From positions 5,473 to 69,472 of the forward strand of contig JBBRVU010000005.1 of NCBI GenBank assembly GCA_038246575.1: a stretch of 64,000 nt of DNA. Direction: 5' to 3'. This DNA comes from JACCUZ01 sp038246575 (GTDB lineage: Bacteria; Actinomycetota; Actinomycetes; JACCUZ01). Numbering within the stretch: the stretch's first letter is position 1; each line of letters opens with the position of its first letter. Below, in pieces: positions 44,435-52,116 of the stretch. Below the pieces are notes generated by a model that saw nothing but the letters and a program-made list of their open reading frames with translations, ran no database searches and was not told where the DNA came from. The position numbers and the translations under genes were made by a program.

Positions 44435-45034
44435 TTACTCCACCGGGCGGCGCCGGCGCCCTCTCCCGATGTCTCCGGATTTCTCGATGCCAATCGTCGT
44501 GGTGGTCGTCCCACTGACGCCGGCCGGGTCCTCCGCCACCACGGCATCCACCGCTGGCAGCTCGCTGTGGCGCTCCATGGGCGGGGTCGTCTGGTCGGAT
44601 ACTGCGCACGTGCGCAGTATCCGACCCACGGCGCGCGGCAGTGACTCCTCGGGGGCCGCCGTCGTGGCGGTCACCTCGGCTACGTCCGCGGTCATCACGG
44701 CATCGATGGCCGTCTGCTCGGCCTGCCGTTCGGCCGGTGGGCGCCGTCGTCGGCCACCGGGTGGGGGTTGCCCTGACTCGGCCAAGACGAAGCGCAGGGT
44801 ATTGGGGGCGGATGTGCGCCAGACGAGGTCATAGCCCCGCCGCTTGGCCGCGACGCTGAGCCGCCGCTTCTCGGTGCGCTGGGATTCGCCCTCGCCCAAG
44901 CGTACCGTCGCTCCCACACCGCCCTGCTCGCGCACGGCGTCCAGCAACGCGAAATAGGAACTCAAGTTCAAGCCGGACGCGGTCCCGCGCCGCTCCAGGT
45001 CTTCCCTCGTGAGGACGCTCTCCAACCGCGGCAC
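44435..45034 (-). CDS. Hypothetical protein of the plasmid-like region
   Basis: 199 residues. N-terminal part predicted helical and basic (ESVLTREDLERRGTASGLNL ... TEKRRLSVAAKRRGYDLVWR), then a low-complexity tail with RRRR clusters (PGGRRRRPP, GRGRRRRP). Possibly nucleic-acid binding, from charge only. GTG 45034 is chosen because AGGAGG lies 5 nt upstream. A 34-bp perfect palindrome is embedded in the coding sequence at 44593-44626. Confidence 0.55.
   Translation of the reverse strand: MPRLESVLTREDLERRGTASGLNLSSYFALLDAVREQGGVGATVRLGEGESQRTEKRRLSVAAKRRGYDLVWRTSAPNTLRFVLAESGQPPPGGRRRRPPAERQAEQTAIDAVMTADVAEVTATTAAPEESLPRAVGRILRTCAVSDQTTPPMERHSELPAVDAVVAEDPAGVSGTTTTTIGIEKSGDIGRGRRRRPVE
44593..44626. 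repeat. 34-bp perfect palindrome
   Basis: Arms of 17 bp with no spacer: GGTCGGATACTGCGCAC followed by its exact reverse complement. It lies in the coding frame (GRILRTCAVSDQ). Length and perfection are far beyond chance for this base composition. Confidence 0.85.
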
Positions 45035-45157
45035 CGGTTCCTCCTGTGGGATGTCATCTCGGTCAGCGTACACGGCCCGTCATGGAGCGCAGAAGCGCGA
45101 TGTCGCACACTGCATGAACCACGGCCTGAGGGACCGTCAGAGGTGGCTGAAAGGGCC

Positions 45158-45331
45158 TTACGTGGTCGAGTCCTGTGGAGATTGCGGGTTGGCCGCCGGA
45201 GCCATCTTCAGCAGGCGCGTGATGGCCAGGCGGACGAGGGTTCCAAGAGAGATATCCTGCGCGAAGGCCAGCCGCCGGAGCTCCTGGTAGGTCGATTCGT
45301 CAATCATCAGGTGGAGTTGGCGGGTTTTCAT
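45158..45331 (-). CDS. Ribbon-helix-helix DNA-binding protein
   Basis: 57 residues: MKTRQLHLMIDESTYQELRR, then LAFAQDISLGTLVRLAITRL. The short beta strand (QLHLMI) and two helices match CopG/Arc-type RHH repressors. Its ATG overlaps the stop of the upstream 74-residue gene (45328-45331, ATGA), so the two are translated together. Arrangement and size fit an antitoxin or autorepressor. Confidence 0.7.
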   Translation of the reverse strand: MKTRQLHLMIDESTYQELRRLAFAQDISLGTLVRLAITRLLKMAPAANPQSPQDSTT

Positions 45332-45552
45332 CGGCGCCCCGTCCGCACGGATGGCTGCCAGTCCGCATCACGCACCCGATAGGTTGTGCCGTAGATGTGG
45401 CTACTATTCTGCACATCGGTCACGCTGACAATGTTCGGGGCAAAGCAGGTTCCGTTCATGAGTTCGTCGGCGAGTTTGCGCGGCCAGTATGGTTGGTCAA
45501 GCGTGATAATGTAGTGATAGTGTGGTTTATTCCTTTTCAGATAGTTCTTCAT
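45328..45552 (-). CDS. Small protein upstream of RHH repressor, possible toxin
   Basis: 74 residues: MKNYLKRNKPHYHYIITLDQ, then PYWPRKLADELMNG and IVSVTDVQNSSHIYGTTYRV. Basic and aromatic, family not recognised. Codon use is AT-richer than the neighbours. It is driven by a near-consensus promoter that leaves almost no leader, so translation is probably leaderless. Toxin identity is only suggested by the coupling to an RHH gene. Confidence 0.55.
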   Translation of the reverse strand: MKNYLKRNKPHYHYIITLDQPYWPRKLADELMNGTCFAPNIVSVTDVQNSSHIYGTTYRVRDADWQPSVRTGRR

Positions 45553-45556
45553 ATAT

Positions 45557-45590
45557 GTACAATTGTACCACTTCTGCGCCTAACTGTCAA
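45557..45590 (-). promoter_or_regulatory. Near-consensus promoter with operator palindrome
   Basis: TTGACA (45590-45585), 17 nt, TACAAT (45567-45562). The -10 box lies inside the palindrome GTACAATTGTAC (45557-45568). The predicted start point is at most a few nt before ATG 45552, implying a leaderless mRNA and autorepression by the RHH protein. Confidence 0.75.
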
Positions 45591-45612
45591 GTATTATCGT
45601 GGTATTATGTTA

Positions 45613-46473
45613 TTACCGCGGGGATAGATCCCATTTGAGTGTGATCCGCTGTTCGGGCGGTCTGCTGTCCGACGCCGCGTCCGCATCCCGCGCGTCGCGT
45701 CTGGCCCTGTACTTCTCCCACCCCAGGGCCACGTCTCGCTCGGCCAGGGCCGCGACAATCACCGGCGCGCTCGCACCCGCATCGAAGAGCACGCGGGCAA
45801 TCTGGACCAGGGACGCGGATCGGTCGACCCGGCCGTCGGGGGTGTGTTTGGCGGTCTCACCGTCCCACACCCGCCGCGCCGCGCGCGACAATCGCACCGA
45901 GGACCAGGCGGTCGCCGGCGCGCGTATCATCTCCGTCACCCGTCTGACCAGCGGCAGCTTCGGTAACGGGTCCACCAGCTGACCCAACTCGTATACTCGC
46001 CCCGTCTCCCGCACCACCGTGACGACGGCCCGGTCGGCGTATTTGCGGTTGACCGTGCCGGGCACGCGCAAGAGCTGGGTGAGGTCCCACCCGCTGCTGT
46101 CCGCCCCGACCGCACAAGCCAGGCGCCGATTGAGGGCTTCGCCGTCGACTGGTGGAAGCGGCGTGGTCAGTCGCCAGTAGCACTGCAGCCGGCCGGGCGA
46201 GGACTCGATCACCACACTCGGTGGGGGCACGGTGTCGGTCGGGATGGCGCCGTGGTCGAGGTCCACATACAGCGACGCCAGGGGGGCAGCGTCTGCCTTG
46301 CGCCGGCGCCATCGGGTCGTCAGGTGTGCGCCCATGTAGATGTCGCACTGGTCCGCAGCGGCTTCCTGTGCAATCCACCCCAGTGCCACGGTCGTCTCGG
46401 CCGGATACACGAAATAGGCGGTTCTGAGTCGCTCCAGCTTGGCCGCTGGCGTCGGCCGCAGGCCAGAGAACAA
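45613..46473 (-). CDS. RepB-type primase (archaeo-eukaryotic primase fold)
   Basis: At least 286 residues. Hallmarks of plasmid/phage primases: the acidic pair in LYVDLDHG, the histidine-region substitute PSVVIESSPGRLQCYWRL and the RVPGTVNRKYAD motif. It would prime or initiate element replication. The frame is open to a TAG about 90 bp upstream of the TTG used here, and the residues there (EELAFLPELWHALFDGTGAG) look coding, so the true start is probably near 46535. Confidence 0.75.
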   Translation of the reverse strand: MFSGLRPTPAAKLERLRTAYFVYPAETTVALGWIAQEAAADQCDIYMGAHLTTRWRRRKADAAPLASLYVDLDHGAIPTDTVPPPSVVIESSPGRLQCYWRLTTPLPPVDGEALNRRLACAVGADSSGWDLTQLLRVPGTVNRKYADRAVVTVVRETGRVYELGQLVDPLPKLPLVRRVTEMIRAPATAWSSVRLSRAARRVWDGETAKHTPDGRVDRSASLVQIARVLFDAGASAPVIVAALAERDVALGWEKYRARRDARDADAASDSRPPEQRITLKWDLSPR

Positions 46474-46566
46474 GGCGAGGAACCGCGGTCCCGCGCCCGT
46501 GCCGTCGAATAAGGCGTGCCACAGCTCAGGCAGGAAGGCCAGCTCCTCCTACTGAGGTTCCCGGTC

Positions 46567-46791
46567 TCAGACGGCAGCCTGAGCACGGGCGAGTTGCTCC
46601 CGGATGCGGTACGGCTCGTCCTGTGGGATGACGGATTGCGCTTCGGCTTCTAACTCCAAGCAGTCATGTTCCAAGGAATAGGAGTGGTGTTGTTCGGGAC
46701 TCATCATGCAGTAGTGATGATATAAGACAGCATTATATACCGAATTTATGGAGATTTCGCCATCAGTATCAAAAGTGCGCACGGCCACCAT
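46567..46791 (-). CDS. Hypothetical protein (74 aa)
   Basis: MVAVRTFDTDGEISINSVYN, a His/Met/Tyr-rich centre, then an acidic-to-basic helical end (LELEAEAQSVIPQDEPYRIR). No domain recognised. It precedes the primase gene on the same strand with a short gap and shares its AT-richer start. The RBS is weak. Confidence 0.4.
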   Translation of the reverse strand: MVAVRTFDTDGEISINSVYNAVLYHHYCMMSPEQHHSYSLEHDCLELEAEAQSVIPQDEPYRIREQLARAQAAV

Positions 46792-47040
46792 GTCTTGGTA
46801 AGGTGTGCCGTCCTCTTTTTATAACCAGTTCGTGCTACACCAGTTGAACCTGCTCATCGTCTAGTGCATGTTCATGTGTGAATATTCATGTACCAACACA
46901 TGTTATGATATCGCTGCAAGCAATGTATCCCGCTCCATTTCGGCATTTATCCTTGCATCGAGCAACTTATTGGAGTGATTGTAACTTATGACCAAGTATC
47001 ATGCATTGACGGTATTGTACAATATCAGTATAATACTTGT
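46792..47040. other. AT-rich intergenic region, possible replication/control site
   Basis: Clearly AT-richer than the rest of the window. Carries CATGTGT (46873-46879) / ACACATG (46896-46902), an ATTCATG/CATG-rich stretch between them, and a strong plus-strand promoter at 47006-47034. It could be an origin or an operator region for the flanking genes. Confidence 0.4.
47006..47034 (+). promoter_or_regulatory. Near-consensus promoter facing the 507-aa gene
   Basis: TTGACG, 17 nt, TATAAT. The spacer contains the palindrome ATTGTACAAT (47014-47023), related to the one in the RHH promoter. Transcription would start at about 47041, exactly at an ATG. Confidence 0.65.
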
Positions 47041-47301
47041 ATGGAGCACGACACCGGCACAGGGCCGCAATATCAACGACTAGCAGCCGCACATAAGGAG
47101 GATACGTCAATAATAGCCGAGCGATCACAGTGCCATTCATCGGTCAGTAAGCCGGCAATAGCATCCATCCAGGTCCACGACCTTCGTCCAGTCCCCTTCA
47201 GCCAACAGGGCAAACACGGTCATGACGTTGCCATTGCCGCAGCACACCTCCCGGGAAATCGTCGCTTTGCCCGCGCAGCGCAGCCGTGCCCCCATTGCTA
47301 A
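47041..47301 (+). other. Possible leaderless gene or antisense RNA
   Basis: The ATG at 47041 falls on the predicted start point of the promoter above and opens 86 codons (MEHDTGTGPQYQRLAAAHKE ...). The frame runs 165 bp into the 3' end of the convergent 507-residue gene, so an antisense RNA acting on that mRNA is as likely as a protein. A second RBS-like AAGGAGG at 47096 has no start codon behind it. Confidence 0.3.
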
Positions 47302-48660
47302 TTGCACCCGCAGTCCTTCATAAAAGTTCAATGCCATAATGCTGTCCTCTCCCTTCTGCTCCCATTCCTCCAACTTCTTCCTCGTATCTCCGTTGACTTC
47401 CTTACCGTCAATCGTCCAGCTGCTCCCTCTCCGCATAATAGCCATCTTCGGCAAGAACTCCGCGTTGCTCGGGACATCGTCCGGCAAATATCGTAGTGAG
47501 AAACCGCGTTTTGGTGCCAGCACCGCAACGAGGCTACGCCCGTGCTTTTCTGCATTAGCTTTCTTCTCTGCGAGCATCGCCGCTTCACTCCCTGGTTGTG
47601 CTTTATCTTCGTCTTTGAGAGAGAACTTCCATACTGGCGTCTCTGGCATCTGATTCATCAAGGTCGACATGCCTAAGACTGGGTTAGGAGCAAAGGAGGG
47701 CCATCCACGCCAAAGGCTGTCATACGAATCAAGCAGCCATTGTACAGTCAGGTTCCGGCGTTGATCTATGTCGGCATGGTAATCAGAAATGTTGCCAGAG
47801 AAAAACTCGTTCCAATCTGTTAAACTCATGCGAGCCATAGTCTCTTTTGAATACTTGCACTCGAGTAAGACATTCAGACCGGACAGCAACCTGGTAATGC
47901 TAAACCGATGGTTATCTCCTACGAAGAAAAGTCCGGTATTGGAGTGGATGGAAGCCGCGTCGGTGTGAGAGAAGTCAGACAGTGCGGCGACTTCGGTTGC
48001 GTAGTCGAACAGCCGATATAGTGGCACCAGTCCTGTGCGAGGCGCCAAGCGACTGATTATAGTATAAGCCCGGTAATACTCTTGGTTATATGTATCGGTA
48101 TGCCGACGGACGAACATGTGCTCGAGGTGTCGCACATACGATTGAGGGTAGGTCTGATTAAGATAGCTATCTTGCTTGATGAATAGCGGAAAAGTCGCAT
48201 ATAGTTCTTCGACGATAGAGATGCAAGAGAAGAGATCAGCCAGCCTACGGTTGAAGTCGTGTACACGTTCGAGAGCATCCTTATCCCCTAGGGAGTAATT
48301 GAGAATCTCGCCATATCCGTTCACAGCAAGAATGCGGGCGAGAAACTTTGCGGGTGAGAGATCAGCCAAGCGCTGGTGTTCGAGTTCATGGTCGGCAATG
48401 GTGAGGAATTGAGGGACAGCATCGCTGGGGATTTCGCCGACGAAGCCCAAGCGTTGGACGGGAACTGGTAACATGATAGGGAGATACCAGGCACCAAGAA
48501 TGACTGAGTAGTACGCTTGGTTAGCATAGGTAAAGCCGAGGTGGGGATTGGTGCCTCGCCAAGCGAGTTCTGTAGAGCCAAGTTGGACGGGGCAAGCGAA
48601 GGTGCCGGCCACATGGAGGGGGTTCGGGGCGACGCTCGGAACGGTCATCTCAACAGCCAT
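47137..48660 (-). CDS. Unknown 507-aa protein paired with an XRE regulator
   Basis: No recognised family. Soluble, with no signal peptide. Near residue 90 it has FLTIADHELEHQRLADLS, where HELEH matches the HExxH zinc-protease pattern; a later Glu (SIVEELYATFPLF) could be a third ligand, but the same residues could also be carboxylate/histidine ligands of another metal site. The C-terminal third contains MAIMRRGSSWTIDGKEVNGD and cysteine-bearing segments (REVCCGNGN). G+C is markedly lower than in neighbours, suggesting acquisition from elsewhere. The ATG overlaps the regulator stop by one base (TAATG). Confidence 0.65.
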   Translation of the reverse strand: MAVEMTVPSVAPNPLHVAGTFACPVQLGSTELAWRGTNPHLGFTYANQAYYSVILGAWYLPIMLPVPVQRLGFVGEIPSDAVPQFLTIADHELEHQRLADLSPAKFLARILAVNGYGEILNYSLGDKDALERVHDFNRRLADLFSCISIVEELYATFPLFIKQDSYLNQTYPQSYVRHLEHMFVRRHTDTYNQEYYRAYTIISRLAPRTGLVPLYRLFDYATEVAALSDFSHTDAASIHSNTGLFFVGDNHRFSITRLLSGLNVLLECKYSKETMARMSLTDWNEFFSGNISDYHADIDQRRNLTVQWLLDSYDSLWRGWPSFAPNPVLGMSTLMNQMPETPVWKFSLKDEDKAQPGSEAAMLAEKKANAEKHGRSLVAVLAPKRGFSLRYLPDDVPSNAEFLPKMAIMRRGSSWTIDGKEVNGDTRKKLEEWEQKGEDSIMALNFYEGLRVQLAMGARLRCAGKATISREVCCGNGNVMTVFALLAEGDWTKVVDLDGCYCRLTDR

Positions 48661-49211
48661 TACTCTAGAATGGATAGGCGCAGCGTTTCACAGACAGCCC
48701 GTGCGTGCGCCAGGATAAGGCGCCGAGCGAGGTGCCACTCGCCGTAGGGGAGGGCCGCCTCGTCCAGCAGCCGCTCGATCTGTTCACCGAGCGACTGATC
48801 GTCAAGCTCGGCTCCGCCCGCATCCACAACCACGCCACTCGATCCGAACGTCCCACTGGCGGCGATAGGTCGTTGCCCCTGGCTCGGACGGGGCGAGGGT
48901 ACCATGTCACCGTCCGGAACGACAGTATCTGCTGTGAGGTCGGCAGCAGGCGGCAATTGGTGCTGCTGCAAATGGCCGACATCGATCCCCAAGGCAGCCG
49001 CTATGCTCTCAAGCTTCTTCTTCTCAGGCCGCTTGATATCCCCATGCTCCAGCTTTGAGACATAGCCGCGCCCCTGCTCCCCAAAACCGGCTGCCACCGC
49101 TAGGGCTGTTACTGACATCCCTCGGTGTTGCCGCCATGCCCGCACGGTCGCCCCAAGCGGGCTAGACATGCGCCCGTCCCCGTGCAGCGGCCTCTCCTTG
49201 CGGCCCCGCAT
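48660..49211 (-). CDS. XRE-family transcriptional regulator
   Basis: 183 residues. Helix-turn-helix at about residues 20-75: LGATVRAWRQHRGMSVTALA, VAAGFGEQGRGYVSKLEHGD, KKKLESIAAALGID. A linker follows, then a C-terminal helical region that may bind the partner. ATG 49211 chosen (GAGAGGA upstream). Promoter TTGTCA, 17 nt, TATTTT at 49322-49294, with a leader of about 75 nt. Likely regulates itself and the 507-residue gene. Confidence 0.8.
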   Translation of the reverse strand: MRGRKERPLHGDGRMSSPLGATVRAWRQHRGMSVTALAVAAGFGEQGRGYVSKLEHGDIKRPEKKKLESIAAALGIDVGHLQQHQLPPAADLTADTVVPDGDMVPSPRPSQGQRPIAASGTFGSSGVVVDAGGAELDDQSLGEQIERLLDEAALPYGEWHLARRLILAHARAVCETLRLSILE

Positions 49212-49293
49212 CTCGTCCTCTCTTTCCCACCGCTGTGCACTTGAACCACCGCATGCTTCAGTGGCCGCGAAGCACCGGCGCTCAACAATCTTC

Positions 49294-49322
49294 AAAATAA
49301 ACGCTGCAATTCCTCTTGACAA
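49294..49322 (-). promoter_or_regulatory. Promoter of the XRE / 507-aa operon
   Basis: TTGTCA (49322-49317), 17 nt, TATTTT (49299-49294) on the minus strand. The complement of the -35 overlaps a plus-strand TTGACA (49316-49321), so divergent promoters may compete. Confidence 0.5.
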
Positions 49323-49387
49323 GCGGCGGACACTCTGCAATGTTGGATTTGAAGAGGAAACAATATTCAATTGTAGGCAGGTGAACA

Positions 49388-49840
49388 ATGCTCCTCGCGG
49401 CTCAATGGACGGACCAGGACGACCTGACCGAGACCAGGTTTCCCCGGCACCGAACCCCACGTGTCATCTCTGAGCAGCCCACCACCACCGCGTCTCTCTT
49501 CCCGGCCAGGCTCACCCCGCACGCCATGGTCCGCTGCGCCCAGCGCGCCCTCGCTTCCGAACAAGTCAGCTACATCCTCCACCACGGCAAGCCGCTCCAG
49601 CGCACTGGCGTCACCTTCGTCGTGCTGCGGCGGTGCGACATCCCACGGGCCGACCGGCGCTTCAACACCTTCGCCAAGCTGGAAGGTGGGGTGGTCATCC
49701 TCAATGAGCGCGGTTCGGTGGTCACGGCCTACAAGGGCAAGGACAACTACCGGAGCATCAGCAGGAAATTCAAGGGCCGCGCGCGGAGCAAGCGCCGGCT
49801 CCTGGCCCGGTCCCGGCCAGCCCAATGCCTGATGCAATAG
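49388..49840 (+). CDS. DUF4258-domain protein
   Basis: 150 residues. The core LTPHAMVRCAQRALASEQVS, YILHHGKPLQR and RGSVVTAYKGKDNYRS fits DUF4258, a small RNase-like fold found in toxin and plasmid genes. The C-terminus is very basic (FKGRARSKRRLLARSR). AGGTGA precedes the ATG. First gene of a plus-strand group leading into the conjugation genes. Confidence 0.7.
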   Translation: MLLAAQWTDQDDLTETRFPRHRTPRVISEQPTTTASLFPARLTPHAMVRCAQRALASEQVSYILHHGKPLQRTGVTFVVLRRCDIPRADRRFNTFAKLEGGVVILNERGSVVTAYKGKDNYRSISRKFKGRARSKRRLLARSRPAQCLMQ

Positions 49841-49933
49841 ACCGCTGCGGTCACTGACTGACCAGCAACAGCATGTGCAGCCCGTCAGGTCGTGCCACCC
49901 GGCACGGCCTGGCCAACGACAGGAGCGTCACCC

Positions 49934-51181
49934 ATGACCAACCTGCAACGCACCACCAACCTCCTTGGCGGTGGCACGTACAACGAGAACGCCCAGCGCA
50001 AGCTGGCCGGGCCGTTCGCCGAGCTCGGCGTGTGGCCAGCGGTTCTCACCAACGGCGGCTTCAACTTCAACCGCGCCGACCGCAGCAAGCTGTCCCGCCT
50101 GGTGGTCCCGGGCGTGGTCAACGTCAGCCCGTCCGATGAGGCACTGCGTGCCGTGGGCGGCTTCGGCGGCGACGACGGGCGCGCCGACACATTGCGTCAC
50201 ATCTGGGAACGGGAGGTCTTCCACTCCGTCGACCGGGTGGTGCAGACCCTCCAGCGCCACCGAGTCGTCGGCAGCCAGACGATTTGGCACCAGGGCATGC
50301 GCTCCGGCCATCACCTCGTCACCGAGGCAGCGCTACGCCGCCTGCATGAGCGGGTGCCCGACATGCTTATCTTCATCCGCACGGTCGTCCCGGACGATGT
50401 CATCGAGCGGCAAAAGGCCCTGCGCGGCCACGCCCTCTTCCATGACCTGCAGCGAGAGGGCATCGCCCAGGTCACACTCGTCTCCGACAACAGCGGTCCC
50501 TTCGCCGTGCGATACAAGCTCGACGAGCAGGACAAGATGGAGGCGACGGCCGTCGCCTCCTTTGCGGCCGGCAACGCGATGTTCACCCGGGTCAAGTCGC
50601 TGGCCGAGATGGGCCGGGGCCTGGGCCAACTCGGCCCCTTCGCCGGCCTCGCCTTCGCCAGTCGCCAGGTGGAGGCCATCACCACCTGGATGGCGCCCTG
50701 GCGGCGCGACAGCGACCAGTACGTCCGCACACAGCACGGCCGGGTGGACCTCCACCACGTCCTGCATGAGGCGCTCCTGGCCACCAAGACGGTCCTCCAC
50801 GACCGCGATGCCCGGGCCATCGATGTCCCCATCGACCTGACCGTCCCCTGCTACCTGGCGTATACCATGCCCATCTCGCCCACCAATAAGCCGGCGTGGG
50901 AGTTCCTCGCCAGCGAGCTGCGCCGCTACCTCAAGCAGACCTACCCCTCGGTAGTGCCGATGTTCGCCTCGGGTCAGGGCACGCCCGACGCCCGCTACCA
51001 CGGCACCTGGTGGATTCAGGCCTCGGCCTGTTTCCCTCTGCCCTCGCTCCTTGCGCTGCTCGACGACGAGCCGGTACTGCCAGCGCGTATGGCGGACTCC
51101 GCCCAGGCGCGGCCGTTGCCTTCACTGGTGCTACCCGGCCGGAACGGCAGGGGGGCGAGCACACCGGAATACGTGCCCTGA
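49934..51181 (+). CDS. Unknown 415-aa protein of the conjugation region
   Basis: No family recognised. It starts MTNLQRTTNLLGGGTYNENA and has Gly-rich turns (AVGGFGGDDGR), PDMLIFIRTVVPDDVIERQK and PIDLTVPCYLAYTMPISPTN. No signal peptide or membrane helix. CAGGAG lies 8 nt before ATG 49934. The gene is followed at 48 bp by an exported protein and then a coupling ATPase, so an element-specific transfer or partition role is possible. A distant tubulin/FtsZ-like fold crossed my mind but no diagnostic GTP motif is present. Confidence 0.6.
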   Translation: MTNLQRTTNLLGGGTYNENAQRKLAGPFAELGVWPAVLTNGGFNFNRADRSKLSRLVVPGVVNVSPSDEALRAVGGFGGDDGRADTLRHIWEREVFHSVDRVVQTLQRHRVVGSQTIWHQGMRSGHHLVTEAALRRLHERVPDMLIFIRTVVPDDVIERQKALRGHALFHDLQREGIAQVTLVSDNSGPFAVRYKLDEQDKMEATAVASFAAGNAMFTRVKSLAEMGRGLGQLGPFAGLAFASRQVEAITTWMAPWRRDSDQYVRTQHGRVDLHHVLHEALLATKTVLHDRDARAIDVPIDLTVPCYLAYTMPISPTNKPAWEFLASELRRYLKQTYPSVVPMFASGQGTPDARYHGTWWIQASACFPLPSLLALLDDEPVLPARMADSAQARPLPSLVLPGRNGRGASTPEYVP

Positions 51182-51229
51182 CCCGTAACCGTCACCCCAT
51201 CCACCCGTTCAGGTTCAGGAGGACCGACC

Positions 51230-52003
51230 ATGAAGACCCCCGTGGCCATCTTCAGTCTGGTCGCCGGTGCCGCTCTGCTCGGGACGGCCACCTTTGGCTG
51301 TCAGGAGGCGCGGCAGCTGGATGCCGCACCTGGCCGCTTCCCACCGGGGAGCGAGGAGCGCATCGGCGCCGGCGAGTTCGCCAACGGCTACAACGTGCTG
51401 GACCTGGGTCCCTGCCGCTTCGCCCAGACCTACCGGAACGAAGCCCTACTGCTCGGTCCGCCGGTCACGGGTACGGCGGGAGCTCGGCAGACCTTCGCTT
51501 ACGGCCGGCTGGAGTGCCATCCAGTCGACGGCCGGGGAGACGTGGAGGTGACCCGGAGTTCCCTCGGCCTGGCTCAACTGCTCGCAGAGGGGCGGCGACC
51601 CATCACCGGCGTGGAGTTGCCGCCGGTCGTGCAGGCTTACCTGGCGACGTTCGTGGAGGGCGGGCTCGACCCCGACCGCTACGTCGGCCGGCCCCTCAGC
51701 GGCGCCGTGTGCGGGCAGGACCGCTGCCGGACCTTCTTCGACAAGCAGGTCCTCAGCTACAGCCCGCGTGACCAGGGCAGCAGCACACCCGACCGTGTCG
51801 TCGCCGAGCCCCTGGGATGCTGGTCCGTGCCAGCCTGCCGCCGTGGGCTGCCGGGAGAGGGACTGATGACCCGCACGACGCGGCTGTCCCAGCCCTGGCT
51901 CGCACTCCTCTGGGGAGCCGGTGGGCTCCTCCTTCTGGGCGGTGCTGTACTGATCCTCGTCAGCCGACGGCGAGTGTTCGGCGGGTCGTTCATCACCGGG
52001 TAG
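51230..52003 (+). CDS. Exported protein with C-terminal membrane anchor
   Basis: 257 residues. N-terminal signal (VAIFSLVAGAALLGTATFGC, possibly lipid-modified at Cys), an extracytoplasmic domain with six or more cysteines (LGPCRF, RLECHP, GAVCGQDRCRTFF, GCWSVPACRR) and one C-terminal helix (ALLWGAGGLLLLGGAVLILV). Family not recognised. Position before the coupling ATPase suggests a surface component of DNA transfer. CAGGAGG RBS. Confidence 0.6.
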   Translation: MKTPVAIFSLVAGAALLGTATFGCQEARQLDAAPGRFPPGSEERIGAGEFANGYNVLDLGPCRFAQTYRNEALLLGPPVTGTAGARQTFAYGRLECHPVDGRGDVEVTRSSLGLAQLLAEGRRPITGVELPPVVQAYLATFVEGGLDPDRYVGRPLSGAVCGQDRCRTFFDKQVLSYSPRDQGSSTPDRVVAEPLGCWSVPACRRGLPGEGLMTRTTRLSQPWLALLWGAGGLLLLGGAVLILVSRRRVFGGSFITG

Positions 52004-52116
52004 TCGTTGCCTTGGGGACTACCACCGCGGTGGGAACGCCCACTACAGCATCTGGGGCCACATCAGGTTGACAATCCCAGGGGTGCGCCCAAGGACGTTG
52101 ACCGCTGGCACACGAA

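Noticed and set aside
45126..45151. CTGAG, TCAGAG and CTGAA near 45.13 kb as another CTCAG array
   Set aside because: Spacing is not a clean 11 bp and it lies downstream of the RHH gene rather than before a start.
47096..47115. AAGGAGG ribosome site at 47.1 kb
   Set aside because: No ATG, GTG or TTG follows at a usable distance.
49934..51181. Tubulin/FtsZ-like identity for the 415-aa protein
   Set aside because: No GGGTGTG-type GTP loop or T7 motif can be pointed to; the resemblance is only general.
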